64,000 nt of DNA from Guptibacillus algicola. GTDB taxonomy: Bacteria; Bacillota; Bacilli; Bacillales; Guptibacillaceae. The translations under genes and the position numbers were made by a program. This document shows, one piece after another, positions 33,612-42,280 of the stretch. The DNA lies in assembly GCF_020171805.1 (NCBI RefSeq), contig NZ_JAIVAF010000001.1, positions 930,001 to 994,000 on the forward strand, given 5' to 3'. The notes under the pieces are model-generated. The model worked only from the letters and a program-made list of their open reading frames with translations. It was not told the origin of the DNA and ran no database searches. Within the stretch, counting starts at the first letter, position 1, and each line of letters opens with the position of its first letter.

Positions 33612-35144
33612 TTAACTTACCTCCTTATACTTTTCCTGTTCTACTTTTGCATCCCATTTCTTTACGCTGAATAGGATACCAACAAGAAGAGCAAATCCAG
33701 CTACGAACCAGCCACTATAAAGGATAAAGCCATCTGTGTATCCTCCATAGTTTCCTGTCTCAGTTTCAAATTGCTTAAGAAGGTTCGTTTTGAATAGATC
33801 AAACATCATGTAACCAAGCACGATTGGTGTGATGACACCAAGACACGCTTTCCACCAGTAGTTAAGCGGAATATCAGAAATGCCATTCGCATGATTTTCA
33901 AGGTCTGTAAGCTGACGTAGGAACCATGCTACCACGACTACTTCGACTAGACCTACAAATGCGATACCGAATTGGTTGATGAAATAATCTGCTGCATCAA
34001 GGAAGAACAATCCACCTTGTGTAGCAAATAAGATCGAGATAAGCGATGCAACGCCTCCACCGATCAATACAGCCTTAGTACGAGAAATGCCAAACTTCTC
34101 TGAAATACCCGCAACGTACGTTTCTGAGATTGAGATTAATGACGACAATCCAGCAAGTACGAGTGATGCAAAGAATAGGAATCCAAACAAACCATTCATC
34201 GCTGGAAACTCATTAATGATCTGAGGGAATACGACGAAAGCTAGTCCTACTCCACCACTTACAACTTCACCAACACTAACACCTTGTTGCGTAGCCATAA
34301 ATCCAAGTGCTGAGAATACTCCGATACCAGCTAAAAGTTCGAAAGACGAGTTACCAAAGCCGGTAATAAATGCGTTGTTCGTAATATCAGATTTCTTCGG
34401 AAGATAGCTAGAATACGTAATCATAATAGCAAACGCAATCGATAAACTGAAGAAGATCTGACCATAAGCTGCGACCCATACGCTTCCTGACATAATCGTA
34501 TCGAAGTTAGGTGTGAAGAATGCATTTAAGCCTTCAGCAGCACCTGGAAGCGTGACAGCTCTAATAACAATAATAAGGAAAAGTACAATCAATGTTGGGA
34601 TAAAGATCTTGTTCGCACGCTCGATTCCTTTCTTAACACCCGCAAGAAGGACACCAAGTGTGATAATCCATACAGCAACAAGCGGAATGAATACTCCCGG
34701 TACAAGACTACCCGTTTGTCCTGGATCTACTGTTAGCTTGAGATAGTCATTGAACAAGAAGCCTTCAGTGTCTGAGCCCCAGCTTAGATTGAATGCGAAG
34801 TAACTGTAGGAAATCGCCCAGCCTATGATGACCGCATAGTACGTAGAAATAACAAATGCTACGATAACTCCCCACCAACCGAGCCATTCTGTCTTCTTGT
34901 TCATTCTGAAGAAGGAAAGTGGAGCGGAACCTCTAAACTTGTGACCAAGTGTAAATTCTAAAATAAGAATCGGAATACCCGCTGTTATTAGTGCAAATAA
35001 ATAAGGTATAAAAAATGCTCCCCCACCGTTGTCATATGCAACGGCTGGAAATCTCCAAATATTACCTAGTCCGATTGCAGAACCAACAGCCGCTAAAATA
35101 AAGCCAGCTCTTGTTCCCCACTGTGCTCGTTTTTCCACATGCAT
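33612..35144 (-). CDS. Na+-dependent NSS (SLC6/LeuT-type) amino-acid transporter, large subunit
   Basis: 510 residues, 12 helices. N-terminal WGTRAGFILAAVGSAIGLGNIWRFP (residues ~9-33) contains the GLGNIWRFP Na+-site signature of the neurotransmitter:sodium symporter family; GGGAFFIPYL follows. FFSLSIAFAIMITYSSYLP matches helix 6 with the substrate gate. The adjacent MetS-like subunit points to a MetP-type methionine/alanine carrier, though substrate cannot be read directly. Preceded by a near-perfect sigma-A promoter. Confidence 0.92.
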   Translation of the reverse strand: MHVEKRAQWGTRAGFILAAVGSAIGLGNIWRFPAVAYDNGGGAFFIPYLFALITAGIPILILEFTLGHKFRGSAPLSFFRMNKKTEWLGWWGVIVAFVISTYYAVIIGWAISYSYFAFNLSWGSDTEGFLFNDYLKLTVDPGQTGSLVPGVFIPLVAVWIITLGVLLAGVKKGIERANKIFIPTLIVLFLIIVIRAVTLPGAAEGLNAFFTPNFDTIMSGSVWVAAYGQIFFSLSIAFAIMITYSSYLPKKSDITNNAFITGFGNSSFELLAGIGVFSALGFMATQQGVSVGEVVSGGVGLAFVVFPQIINEFPAMNGLFGFLFFASLVLAGLSSLISISETYVAGISEKFGISRTKAVLIGGGVASLISILFATQGGLFFLDAADYFINQFGIAFVGLVEVVVVAWFLRQLTDLENHANGISDIPLNYWWKACLGVITPIVLGYMMFDLFKTNLLKQFETETGNYGGYTDGFILYSGWFVAGFALLVGILFSVKKWDAKVEQEKYKEVS

Positions 35145-35234
35145 TACCCCCTTAGACGTTATAACCTTCTCCCCATATTCCCCCTTCCAGAAAAAGGTTT
35201 AGACTTTTAATTAAATTCTGATTATTTTGTTTAT

Positions 35235-35263
35235 AGTATATCTAGTACTATTGGCCATGTCAA
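35235..35263 (-). promoter_or_regulatory. Sigma-A promoter of the NSS transporter operon
   Basis: On the minus strand TTGACA (35263-35258), 17-nt spacer, TATACT (35240-35235), about 90 bp before the start codon. Confidence 0.85.
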
Positions 35264-35333
35264 AGTAATCTTTTAAATATTTTGTAAAATTCAGTAGAAA
35301 ATTAGATACTAACGCACCTTTTTTGTAGTTTGA

Positions 35334-35366
35334 CATAAAAAAAACAGGAGGATGGTCCCCCTGTTT
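35334..35366 (-). terminator. Terminator of the NhaC-family carrier
   Basis: AAACAGG (35342-35348) / CCTGTTT (35360-35366) extended by a GG/CC pair, with a run of eight A on the plus side (T-run on the transcript). Confidence 0.85.
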
Positions 35367-35368
35367 AC

Positions 35369-36946
35369 TTAATCATTAACGGCATCAACCGTACGATTTG
35401 CGTATTTTGATTTAAGGAAATAAACAACAACTGCAAACACTACCGCTGTTGCCAGTAACCCAATGACTGAGCTTCCTGTAAATCCAAGAATAAGATAACC
35501 GACGAGTGCGATTCCAGCTACGATCATCGCGTAAGGAAGCTGTGTTAACACGTGGTCGATATGATGGCTTCCTGCCCCTGTAGACGATAGGATCGTGGTA
35601 TCGGAAATCGGTGAACAATGATCTCCAAACACCGCTCCTGCCAAGACTGCTGCAAGTACAGGAAGCATATATGTCGGATCTGTTGCCGCAGCAATTTCCC
35701 CTGCGATTGGTAGCATGATACCGAATGTTCCCCAAGATGTTCCTGTCGCAAATGCCATAACTCCTGCTAATAGGAATAAGATTGCCGGAAGGAACCCAAT
35801 CGCAATGTGCTGATCGACAAGGCCAGCTAAATACTTACCTGTTCCAAGCGTTCCAATGATCTCGATTAACGTCCAAGCAAAGAGTAGGATATACACTGCA
35901 GGAAGCATCGATTTAATACCTTCTACAATGCCCTTACCAAAAGCAGATCCTCCCATATTCTTTAGGAAGAAGAAGATTAGAGACGTGCCTAATCCAATTA
36001 GACCACCGTACAAGAGTGAAGCTGCTACATCAGTATTTTCGAAAATTGTAAGTGGTGTTACACTAGCATCTGTTCCACTTACCGCTTGAATACCCGTAAC
36101 GATCATGAAGATAACCGTTCCTGCAATCAGCATAATGATCGGCCAAGCGAGATCTGCTACTTTACCTTTTTCACTTTCTGGTAACCCAGTAGACTCTCCT
36201 GGAACAGCACCCTTTGAAGGGTCGAGCACTTCACCCGTTTTCTGAGCACGGTCTTCGTGAACCTTCATCGATTTCAGGTTAATATCAAAATAACTAACGA
36301 AGAATACCAATCCTAGTGCAAAGATTGCGTATAAGTTCATAGGAATCATTTTGATAAATGCTTCTAAAGCGCCAACACCAACGATGCTATGTGTAGTAAG
36401 AATGCCACCTATAATTGCAATAATATAAGCTCCCCAGCTTGAGATCGGAGAAATGATACACATTGGTGCTGCAGTTGAATCAATAATATAAGAAAGTTTT
36501 GCTCGTGATACTTTATGCCTGTCCGTAATTGGACGACTGACGTTCCCTACTGCTAGTGAATTAAAGTAGTCATCGATAAAGATGATAACTCCGAAGACTG
36601 CCGTTACAATTTGGGCGCCAGTTCTTGTTTTCACTCGCTTCATCGCCCATTCACCAAACGCTCGACTTCCGCCAGAAATGGAAATGAATGCAGTCATCAT
36701 TCCAAGTAATAATAAGAAGAAAATAATATACATATTCCACTTATTCAGTCCACCGCTTTCAGAATCAATGAAGATTCCTTTCACGATCGCATAAACTTCT
36801 TTCAATGAACCCATGATACTCCAGTCGTTAATCATTAACGCACCAAGGACGATTCCCACCCCTAGTGAAGGTAATACCTTCCTGGTTGCCACTACCATCA
36901 ATAACGCGACGAGCGGCGGAATAATCGAATAAATCGTATTTTCCAT
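35369..36946 (-). CDS. NhaC-family carrier under a lysine riboswitch, probable lysine transporter
   Basis: About 525 residues, ~11-12 hydrophobic helices, starting MENTIYSIIPPLVALLMVVA. NhaC landmarks: FIDDYFNSLAVG (~140-151) and ATGTSWGTFGIMLPI (~440). The ATG at 36946 is chosen because the frame continues upstream through an intrinsic terminator and cannot start at 37039. NhaC-type carriers preceded by lysine riboswitches (LysW type in my recollection) are considered lysine importers; here the riboswitch overrides the Na+/H+ antiporter label. Confidence 0.88.
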   Translation of the reverse strand: MENTIYSIIPPLVALLMVVATRKVLPSLGVGIVLGALMINDWSIMGSLKEVYAIVKGIFIDSESGGLNKWNMYIIFFLLLLGMMTAFISISGGSRAFGEWAMKRVKTRTGAQIVTAVFGVIIFIDDYFNSLAVGNVSRPITDRHKVSRAKLSYIIDSTAAPMCIISPISSWGAYIIAIIGGILTTHSIVGVGALEAFIKMIPMNLYAIFALGLVFFVSYFDINLKSMKVHEDRAQKTGEVLDPSKGAVPGESTGLPESEKGKVADLAWPIIMLIAGTVIFMIVTGIQAVSGTDASVTPLTIFENTDVAASLLYGGLIGLGTSLIFFFLKNMGGSAFGKGIVEGIKSMLPAVYILLFAWTLIEIIGTLGTGKYLAGLVDQHIAIGFLPAILFLLAGVMAFATGTSWGTFGIMLPIAGEIAAATDPTYMLPVLAAVLAGAVFGDHCSPISDTTILSSTGAGSHHIDHVLTQLPYAMIVAGIALVGYLILGFTGSSVIGLLATAVVFAVVVYFLKSKYANRTVDAVND

Positions 36947-36995
36947 ATTCACCATCCTCTGTAAATTATGGTTCACTACTTTTTGGATAAACAAA

Positions 36996-37036
36996 AAACG
37001 GGCTATGACAGGATATGGTCCTATCATTGCCCGTTT
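36996..37036 (-). terminator. Riboswitch-controlled terminator
   Basis: AAACGGGC (36996-37003) / GCCCGTTT (37029-37036) with an inner near-perfect extension TGACAGGA/TCCTATCA. A T-run follows on the minus strand (A-run 36993-36998). Lies between aptamer and start codon. Confidence 0.85.
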
Positions 37037-37065
37037 CACCGATACAATGTCAAGTGTCCATCCCG

Positions 37066-37241
37066 ATCAGTAGTTCTCCATTATAAGTGGGCCTCATAAT
37101 GACAGTTCGACATTTATTCAATGCCGCCCCAACAAAAATAATGTGACGATTATTTTTGCTTCGGCAGATCTCCCTTTCGATGCTGATCATGGATGTCATT
37201 CTCCCAACACGTACTAATGAGTATCTGCTCCTCTACCTCAT
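37066..37241 (-). promoter_or_regulatory. Lysine riboswitch (L-box)
   Basis: Minus-strand reading contains the conserved L-box blocks in order: GAGGTAGAGG, the loop-E-like AGTACGTG region, GGGAGATCTGCCGAAGC with the invariant GCCGAAG, TTGTTGGGGCGGCATTG, AATAAATGTCG, CTGTCATTATG and the closing TGGAGAACTACT. The arrangement and spacing match B. subtilis lysC. A terminator follows at 36996-37036, so lysine should switch transcription off. Confidence 0.9.
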
Positions 37242-37283
37242 CGTATAAGATAAGGAACATTATTTAGTTCAATACAATGTGTT

Positions 37284-37312
37284 ATTATATCTTATTTCTA
37301 CGTGCTCTGCAA
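37284..37312 (-). promoter_or_regulatory. Sigma-A promoter of the lysine riboswitch transcript
   Basis: Minus strand TTGCAG (37312-37307), 17-nt spacer, TATAAT (37289-37284), placed 43 bp before the aptamer. Confidence 0.75.
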
Positions 37313-37319
37313 TCGCAAA

Positions 37320-38117
37320 TTATTCCATTCCACTTATATCGATCGCAGGATCTGGCAGCCCAGTTCCTGACCCATTGTTATAGAAGTTCGGAACGTCTCC
37401 CTTTATAAAGGTCGCGATAACTGGTATATCCGTTGTAACAACATCAGAATCCGTTGCAAATGGGATAACTATTTTCACATGAACTTCGATATGAACGCGA
37501 ATATCTACCCACGTATTATTGATTCCCACTTGTCTAATATTGTGTTTAATATCAGACTTCACTTCTCCGATCGCTGTGAATCTAACTGGAACTTTCGGAC
37601 CAAAGTTAGCGAGTAATGTATTATTGAATGCCTGACCGATCGGAATGTTATGGATAATACCTTTACTTAATGGAACATCTTCATCCACTTGTAGTTCCAC
37701 TCCATTTTCTTCTGCCCAGTAATCGATCGAGTTATCTTCAACGCTCTTTAAGAACTTTTGTACTTTATCTGTAGATTGAGCAAGCACTTTATTAACTGCA
37801 CTTTGGTTAATCTGTACAATATCTACTTGGTTCACCGTTTCTTTTTTGATAAGTTCTTCTGTGCTATCCGCTTCTTCAACGATCTTTTTGTTGATCGCCT
37901 GGTTGATCGCAAGTGTTGCGATTCGGTTCGTCTCCGTTCTAGCGATTTCAATCAGGGTCGGCTTAATGCCTTTTTCAACGATCCATAAGCCCTGAACAGT
38001 CATAAAAATAAAAAGAATGAACGAGATCACAAACACATATCGAAAAGGAAGTGGACCTTTTCGAATAAATCTTCTTCGAGTTCGGAACAAGCGAATATCC
38101 TCCCTTCTCCTCAACAT
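37320..38117 (-). CDS. yunB: Sporulation protein YunB
   Basis: 265 residues. Basic N-terminus (LRRREDIRLFRTRRRFIRK), one membrane helix (YVFVISFILFIFMTVQGLW), then an extracytoplasmic domain with NRIATLAINQAIN and IPIGQAFNNTLLANFGPKVPVRFT. Needed for efficient sporulation in B. subtilis (sigma-E regulon). Its stop lies 8 bp from the promoter of the lysine-carrier gene downstream. Confidence 0.9.
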   Translation of the reverse strand: MLRRREDIRLFRTRRRFIRKGPLPFRYVFVISFILFIFMTVQGLWIVEKGIKPTLIEIARTETNRIATLAINQAINKKIVEEADSTEELIKKETVNQVDIVQINQSAVNKVLAQSTDKVQKFLKSVEDNSIDYWAEENGVELQVDEDVPLSKGIIHNIPIGQAFNNTLLANFGPKVPVRFTAIGEVKSDIKHNIRQVGINNTWVDIRVHIEVHVKIVIPFATDSDVVTTDIPVIATFIKGDVPNFYNNGSGTGLPDPAIDISGME

Positions 38118-38162
38118 GTATATGCGAAGAAGGAAAGAAGTATGGACAATTTTCCCGAAAGA

Positions 38163-38188
38163 AAACCACAGCTTATTCGCTGTGGTTT
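38163..38188 (-). terminator. Terminator of yunC
   Basis: Perfect 10-bp stem AAACCACAGC (38163-38172) / GCTGTGGTTT (38179-38188) immediately after the yunC stop. Confidence 0.82.
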
Positions 38189-38191
38189 GTC

Positions 38192-38494
38192 TTATAGCAT
38201 TTTGAGCATCGCATCTCTACCGATTGTTCCTACTTTGATGCCTCTCGCCTCTGCTTCAAGGGTTACAGATTCAAGTGGTGCATCCAGCAACTGTTCGATA
38301 GACCTTACACCAACTGCTCTCCCTGCGATAATTTTGCGATCACTTAACTTTTCATTAAGCAACGCGATATCGAGTGCTCCACACATGATGTAGCCATTTT
38401 CATTTGAAACAGCAAGGAAGTTTGTTTTAGGTAGCTTCATACTGATAGCTGTAAATGGATGACCATCGATCATGATAGGTGTCATTGTAATCAT
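38192..38494 (-). CDS. yunC: YunC, DUF1805 protein
   Basis: 100 residues: MITMTPIMIDGHPFTAISM at the start, NGYIMCGALDIALLNEKL (~31-48) and RAVGVRSIEQLLDAPLES. ATG at 38494 is preferred over 38527 because AGGAGG lies 9-10 nt upstream of it. DUF1805 is a compact alpha/beta fold of unknown function, conserved next to yunB and yunD. Confidence 0.88.
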   Translation of the reverse strand: MITMTPIMIDGHPFTAISMKLPKTNFLAVSNENGYIMCGALDIALLNEKLSDRKIIAGRAVGVRSIEQLLDAPLESVTLEAEARGIKVGTIGRDAMLKML

Positions 38495-38568
38495 GTATTC
38501 TCCGCCTCCTGACTCACAAATTGTCATTATATTTATATGAGCGCGGAGGCCTGTTTGACAATCAAAGA

Positions 38569-39951
38569 TTAATATCTATTCTCGAGTCTCCATGCGAGCA
38601 GATCTCTTAACATTTCAGGTAGGTAATACTTTTTCCTAGCGTGCTTCATCTGCGGATAAAATTTTCCAAAGGTGAACATATCCGCAGTTGCCACTGAATA
38701 TTCTTGTTCTGGAGATAGACGATTGCCATTATGAAGAATTTCTGTAACGTGATGGAGACCGTCCTCCATAATAACAGTTTTGACTTCTAGTCCATCGAAT
38801 GCCATGATGCCCATAACTTCCCCTCGGAAGCCTAATCCTTTAAAACTTAAATTCACGAGTTCATCAGACATGGCATATGCAATGATTTCTCGAAGCTCGC
38901 TTCCTTTTAAGATAACTTTACATGGATTTACGGGATGTGGGCATATACGATGAAGATCTTCTCTTGAGACCTTTCCTTCCCGTAATCCCTCAAGAAGCAT
39001 TCCGGAATTAATCATCCCGATATCAGCGTTGCACCATTCTCTAAGAGCAGCTGAAAGCTCATCCGGGAGAACAGAGCGCTTGAACCAATCAGCTTCTAGA
39101 GGTTGTTCAAGTCGACAAACGACCTCGTCCAATAAATTCTGTGCATTTGTTCCTAACTGATCTAGTAGCTCTTTCGTAGCTTGGTCTTCCTTATGATCAC
39201 GAACAGATATAGCGTATGCTTCCTTTTCTAGCAACTTTCCATGGTCGTACTTCAATACAACTTCGCCTACATAGTTTCCGTTTTTCCCTGCTTGTGTGAT
39301 CAATGTACCGTTCACAGTCATACCATGCTTAAGAACGTGATGGGTATGAGCACCTATGATTACATCTATTCCTTCTATATCATTCGCAATCCGCTCGTCA
39401 TTACCAAGGCCCATGTGAGACATCAGCACGACCACATCAGCTTGCTCACGAACATCATCCACAATTTCCTGAAGCATATCCCAAGGAGATTGAATCGACC
39501 AGCCAAGGAGGCTATAGAATTGCTCATATGGAATCGTTACACCGATGAGTCCAACTTTGACCCCGTCACGTTCATCGATAACATATGGAGCTGCCCAAGT
39601 AGGTCTAGAACCATCGGAATGGAATAAGTTTGAAACAATCACTTGAAACTCAGCGTCCGTGTATAAGTCTTCAAGCTCTTCCTTTGAAAATGTGATTCCC
39701 TCATTATTGCCAATGGTCGCATAATCGTAATTCAATTTATTTAAAAGATGTACATTCCCTTTTCCTGACGTTCCTTCAGTAATGGGGTGAACTTTATCCG
39801 CGTGATCTCCTAGATCTAATAATAAGTAGCGATCTTCATGGTAATCATGAATTCTTTTTCTATCTTTTATATACCTAGCCACTTTGGGCCAATTCTCAAA
39901 GTGACTGTGCAGGTCGTTCGTATAATATAAATGTATCTTTTTTGAAGTCAA
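38569..39951 (-). CDS. yunD: Metallophosphatase/5'-nucleotidase-like protein YunD
   Basis: 460 residues, intracellular relative of UshA: no signal peptide. N-terminal calcineurin-like domain with YYTNDLHSHF (D-x-H), LLDLGDHAD (GDxxD), IGNNEG (GN[HE]), VVLMSHMG and IIGAHTHH (GHxH), then the 5'-nucleotidase C-terminal domain with MINSGMLLEGL and VNLSFKGLGFRG. Apparent TTG start with AGGAAGAG close upstream. Likely hydrolyses nucleotide or CoA-type phosphoesters; substrate open. Confidence 0.88.
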   Translation of the reverse strand: MTSKKIHLYYTNDLHSHFENWPKVARYIKDRKRIHDYHEDRYLLLDLGDHADKVHPITEGTSGKGNVHLLNKLNYDYATIGNNEGITFSKEELEDLYTDAEFQVIVSNLFHSDGSRPTWAAPYVIDERDGVKVGLIGVTIPYEQFYSLLGWSIQSPWDMLQEIVDDVREQADVVVLMSHMGLGNDERIANDIEGIDVIIGAHTHHVLKHGMTVNGTLITQAGKNGNYVGEVVLKYDHGKLLEKEAYAISVRDHKEDQATKELLDQLGTNAQNLLDEVVCRLEQPLEADWFKRSVLPDELSAALREWCNADIGMINSGMLLEGLREGKVSREDLHRICPHPVNPCKVILKGSELREIIAYAMSDELVNLSFKGLGFRGEVMGIMAFDGLEVKTVIMEDGLHHVTEILHNGNRLSPEQEYSVATADMFTFGKFYPQMKHARKKYYLPEMLRDLLAWRLENRY

Positions 39952-39966
39952 GACACTCTTCCTTTC

Positions 39967-40788
39967 TTAACCCGTCATTCCCTGCCAGACCAATCGTATC
40001 CCGACGAGAATTAGCATCCACCTTAAAATAACGACAATCGTATTATCTGACAGTTTCTGATTAATGAAAGAGCCACATTTCGCCCCAATCCAGGCGCCCG
40101 GAACTAATCCAATCAACAAAAATCCGGCAATATTCCCAAGGGCTAGATGAGTTGCCGTGCCGATTATACTTGAAAGAAAGATCATAAACATCGAAGTAGC
40201 CACTGCAACAGATGTCGGAAAACCGAATAGTAAAATCATAGCAGGTACCATTAATGAGCCTCCACCAATTCCAAACAACCCTGAAAGAACCCCAACACTG
40301 AACGAAACCAGTAAAGCAACTGTCGCTGAGAATCGGTATTCACTAGCATTTCCATTGGAATCGGTAATCGTTCGAGTGAATCGGCCATTCAACTTCAACG
40401 GCCGTAAACGACCCCTTACCATTAATAATATGGAAACAAGCACCATAAATACCCCAAAATACATAGAAAATTGATCAACCGCGATAAATTTATTCAACCA
40501 GGCTCCTGCGATTGCACCAGGACCGCTCCCGAGAAAGAATAATCCGCCACTTTTATAATCGACGGTCTTCTTTTTCATGTAAGAGAGCGTTGAAGATAAA
40601 CCGATGGCTACAAGAACCACGATAGAGCTCCCTACAATGAGCTGTGGGGTTAAATTCGGAAGCCAATCCGTATATTTATCAATGATCAAGAGCCCCGGCA
40701 CAATAACGATTCCGCCACCAAGTCCAACTAGACTTCCGATTGTTCCTGCAGCTAGTCCGATAACAAATAATAATACCCAAGTTAGCAT
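39967..40788 (-). CDS. yunE: TauE/SafE-family membrane exporter YunE
   Basis: 273 residues, seven to eight helices with two similar halves, each bearing GxGGG: IGSLVGLGGGIVIVPGLL near 18-35 and SGLFGIGGGSLMVPAM near 168-183. The family exports sulfite or organosulfur anions or takes up formate-like anions. Ribosome-binding site AGGAGT. Between yunD and yunF as in B. subtilis. Confidence 0.9.
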   Translation of the reverse strand: MLTWVLLFVIGLAAGTIGSLVGLGGGIVIVPGLLIIDKYTDWLPNLTPQLIVGSSIVVLVAIGLSSTLSYMKKKTVDYKSGGLFFLGSGPGAIAGAWLNKFIAVDQFSMYFGVFMVLVSILLMVRGRLRPLKLNGRFTRTITDSNGNASEYRFSATVALLVSFSVGVLSGLFGIGGGSLMVPAMILLFGFPTSVAVATSMFMIFLSSIIGTATHLALGNIAGFLLIGLVPGAWIGAKCGSFINQKLSDNTIVVILRWMLILVGIRLVWQGMTG

Positions 40789-40802
40789 GTAAGAACTCCT
40801 TA

Positions 40803-41657
40803 TTAATCAAAAAGATCAAGCTGTCTTGGGTTAAGATTCGTATACTCAATGTCTAGCATTCGAATCATCTCTTTTGCATTCCCTGACGCATGACCACCAG
40901 AATTGTTATTGAATAGTATAGTCACATTCTTACATTCTTTACGTAGCTTCTCAATTCTATCTTTCCATTCCTCTAGCTCTTCTTTATCATAATCATACAA
41001 ATAGCGAACTTCTCGCCACTTCTGGCTATTTCCAGGGTTACGCCATCCGTTTACATTTCTACCATGCAGCCGAACAAGTACGTCCTTATTAGAGATCGTT
41101 TCCATCACGATCGGAATCGATCCTTCTCCAGCTTGCGGCTCATCGCAGATGGAATGAATATAGCCTTGTTCCTCGAGAAAGGACAAAGTCTTCTCACGAA
41201 ATGCTTCATGGTACCAGGACTGGTTCCTGAACTCAACCGCACAAGGGATGTCTCCCATCCTTTCTTTACAATCTCGCAAAATGTTCACGTTATCTTTGTT
41301 CACATCAAACCATGGTGGAAACTGAAAAAGAACCATGGCGAGCTTCCCAGAACGTTGTAATGGCACGATCGACTCCTTGAACGCAGTGAACATATCGTCT
41401 CTCGTTTCAAACGGAATCTCTCCTCGCTCATGCCCTGTCATACCTTGATATGCTTTCACAACAAACTGAAAACCCTCAGGCGTCTCATTCGCCCACTTCT
41501 CATAATTTCTGATAGGTTGTACCGCATAGAAAGAAGAATCCACTTCCACCACAGGGAAATGGGAACTATAAATCGATAGTTTTTCATTGCTCTTTACACC
41601 AGGAGGATACAAATCATCATGATCTCCCCAACCTGTAACACCTATGTAAATCATCAA
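40803..41657 (-). CDS. yunF: DUF72 TIM-barrel protein YunF
   Basis: 284 residues. DUF72 landmarks: YIGVTGWGDH at the N-terminus, VEVDSSFYAVQP (~36-47), FVVKAYQGMTGHER, CAVEFRNQSWY (~138-148) and ILFNNNSGGHASGNA near 250. TIM-barrel fold of undefined enzymatic activity. Ribosome-binding site GAAGGG. Last gene of the yunB-F block; beyond it synteny with B. subtilis ends. Confidence 0.9.
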   Translation of the reverse strand: MMIYIGVTGWGDHDDLYPPGVKSNEKLSIYSSHFPVVEVDSSFYAVQPIRNYEKWANETPEGFQFVVKAYQGMTGHERGEIPFETRDDMFTAFKESIVPLQRSGKLAMVLFQFPPWFDVNKDNVNILRDCKERMGDIPCAVEFRNQSWYHEAFREKTLSFLEEQGYIHSICDEPQAGEGSIPIVMETISNKDVLVRLHGRNVNGWRNPGNSQKWREVRYLYDYDKEELEEWKDRIEKLRKECKNVTILFNNNSGGHASGNAKEMIRMLDIEYTNLNPRQLDLFD

Positions 41658-41715
41658 ATCCTTCCCTTCTACCTCACTCCTTCTATTTTCTGATTTTAGA
41701 GAAGAAATAGCAAGG

Positions 41716-42175
41716 GAAAAGACATGAAAGGCGGAGACGAGCGTTTAGAAACGGAGATATTGGAACTCTTGAAATAGAACACGCTTTTTGTGTTCTGTTG
41801 AAAGAGTGAAATATCGTAGTTTCTGCGAGTCGCAGCTAGACACGAAAAGCGGAGGTGGGCGCGCTTTAAATCCGTAGGATGTTGGAGCCCGTGAGGTTGA
41901 GACGCTTTTTGTCTCATCCGAAGGGGCGAAACAGCCGTAGGATTTGGCCCACGTAGCTAGACATGAAAAGCGAAAGGGGGCGCTTAGACCCGACAAGCGC
42001 TGGAGGCCTTTCGACTGAACACGCTTTTTGTGTTCATGTGAAAGAGTGAAGCGATCGAGGATCTGCCCACCGCAGCTAGACACCGAAATGCGGAAGGGCG
42101 CGCTTAGACCCGACAAGCGCTGGAACCTTTTCGATTGAACACGCTGTTCACCTTCAAACGAAAAGGTGAAGTAAC
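41716..42175. repeat. Four tandem ~120-bp structured repeat units
   Basis: Units begin at about 41716, 41834, 41955 and 42074 (period 118-121) and share AGCTAGACA(C/T)GAAAAGCGGA, a G/C-rich block, a hairpin and a T-to-A-rich tail. In units 3 and 4 GCGCTT/AAGCGC can pair. The main hairpin covaries: GAACAC-loop-GTGTTC in units 1 and 3, GAGAC-loop-GTCTC in unit 2; outer stems ACTCTT/AAGAGT (unit 1), CTTTC/GAAAG (unit 3), ACCTTTTCG/CGAAAAGGT-type (unit 4). The ~620 bp from 41658 to 42280 contain no supported gene; open frames across them are by-products of the repeat. Confidence 0.82.
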
Positions 42176-42201
42176 CCCAAGAACTGCACAACTACTATCT
42201 A

Positions 42202-42230
42202 TTGTAAATCCCCAGGATCTATTATATATT
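42202..42230 (+). promoter_or_regulatory. Sigma-A promoter of the YcgT-like reductase gene
   Basis: TTGTAA (42202-42207), 17-nt spacer, TATATT (42225-42230), directly abutted by a Fur box. Confidence 0.65.
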
Positions 42231-42235
42231 GTAAT

Positions 42236-42250
42236 TGATAATGATAATCA
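42236..42250 (+). promoter_or_regulatory. Fur box
   Basis: TGATAATGATAATCA, a near-perfect 7-1-7 Fur site (TGATAATNATTATCA), placed at the expected transcription start just after the -10 element. Confidence 0.85.
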
Positions 42251-42280
42251 GTACTGTTTACTTTCTGGGGAGGACTGTAA

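Noticed and set aside
36947-37039. N-terminal extension of the NhaC-family protein starting MKRAMIGPYP
   Set aside because: The codons lie on the riboswitch terminator stem; a translated start inside it is implausible, and a good start exists at 36946.
41696-42191. Open frames of 73 and 148 codons on the minus strand across the repeats
   Set aside because: They translate the ~120-bp repeat itself, giving imperfect internal peptide repeats, with no ribosome-binding site; covariation supports structure, not coding.
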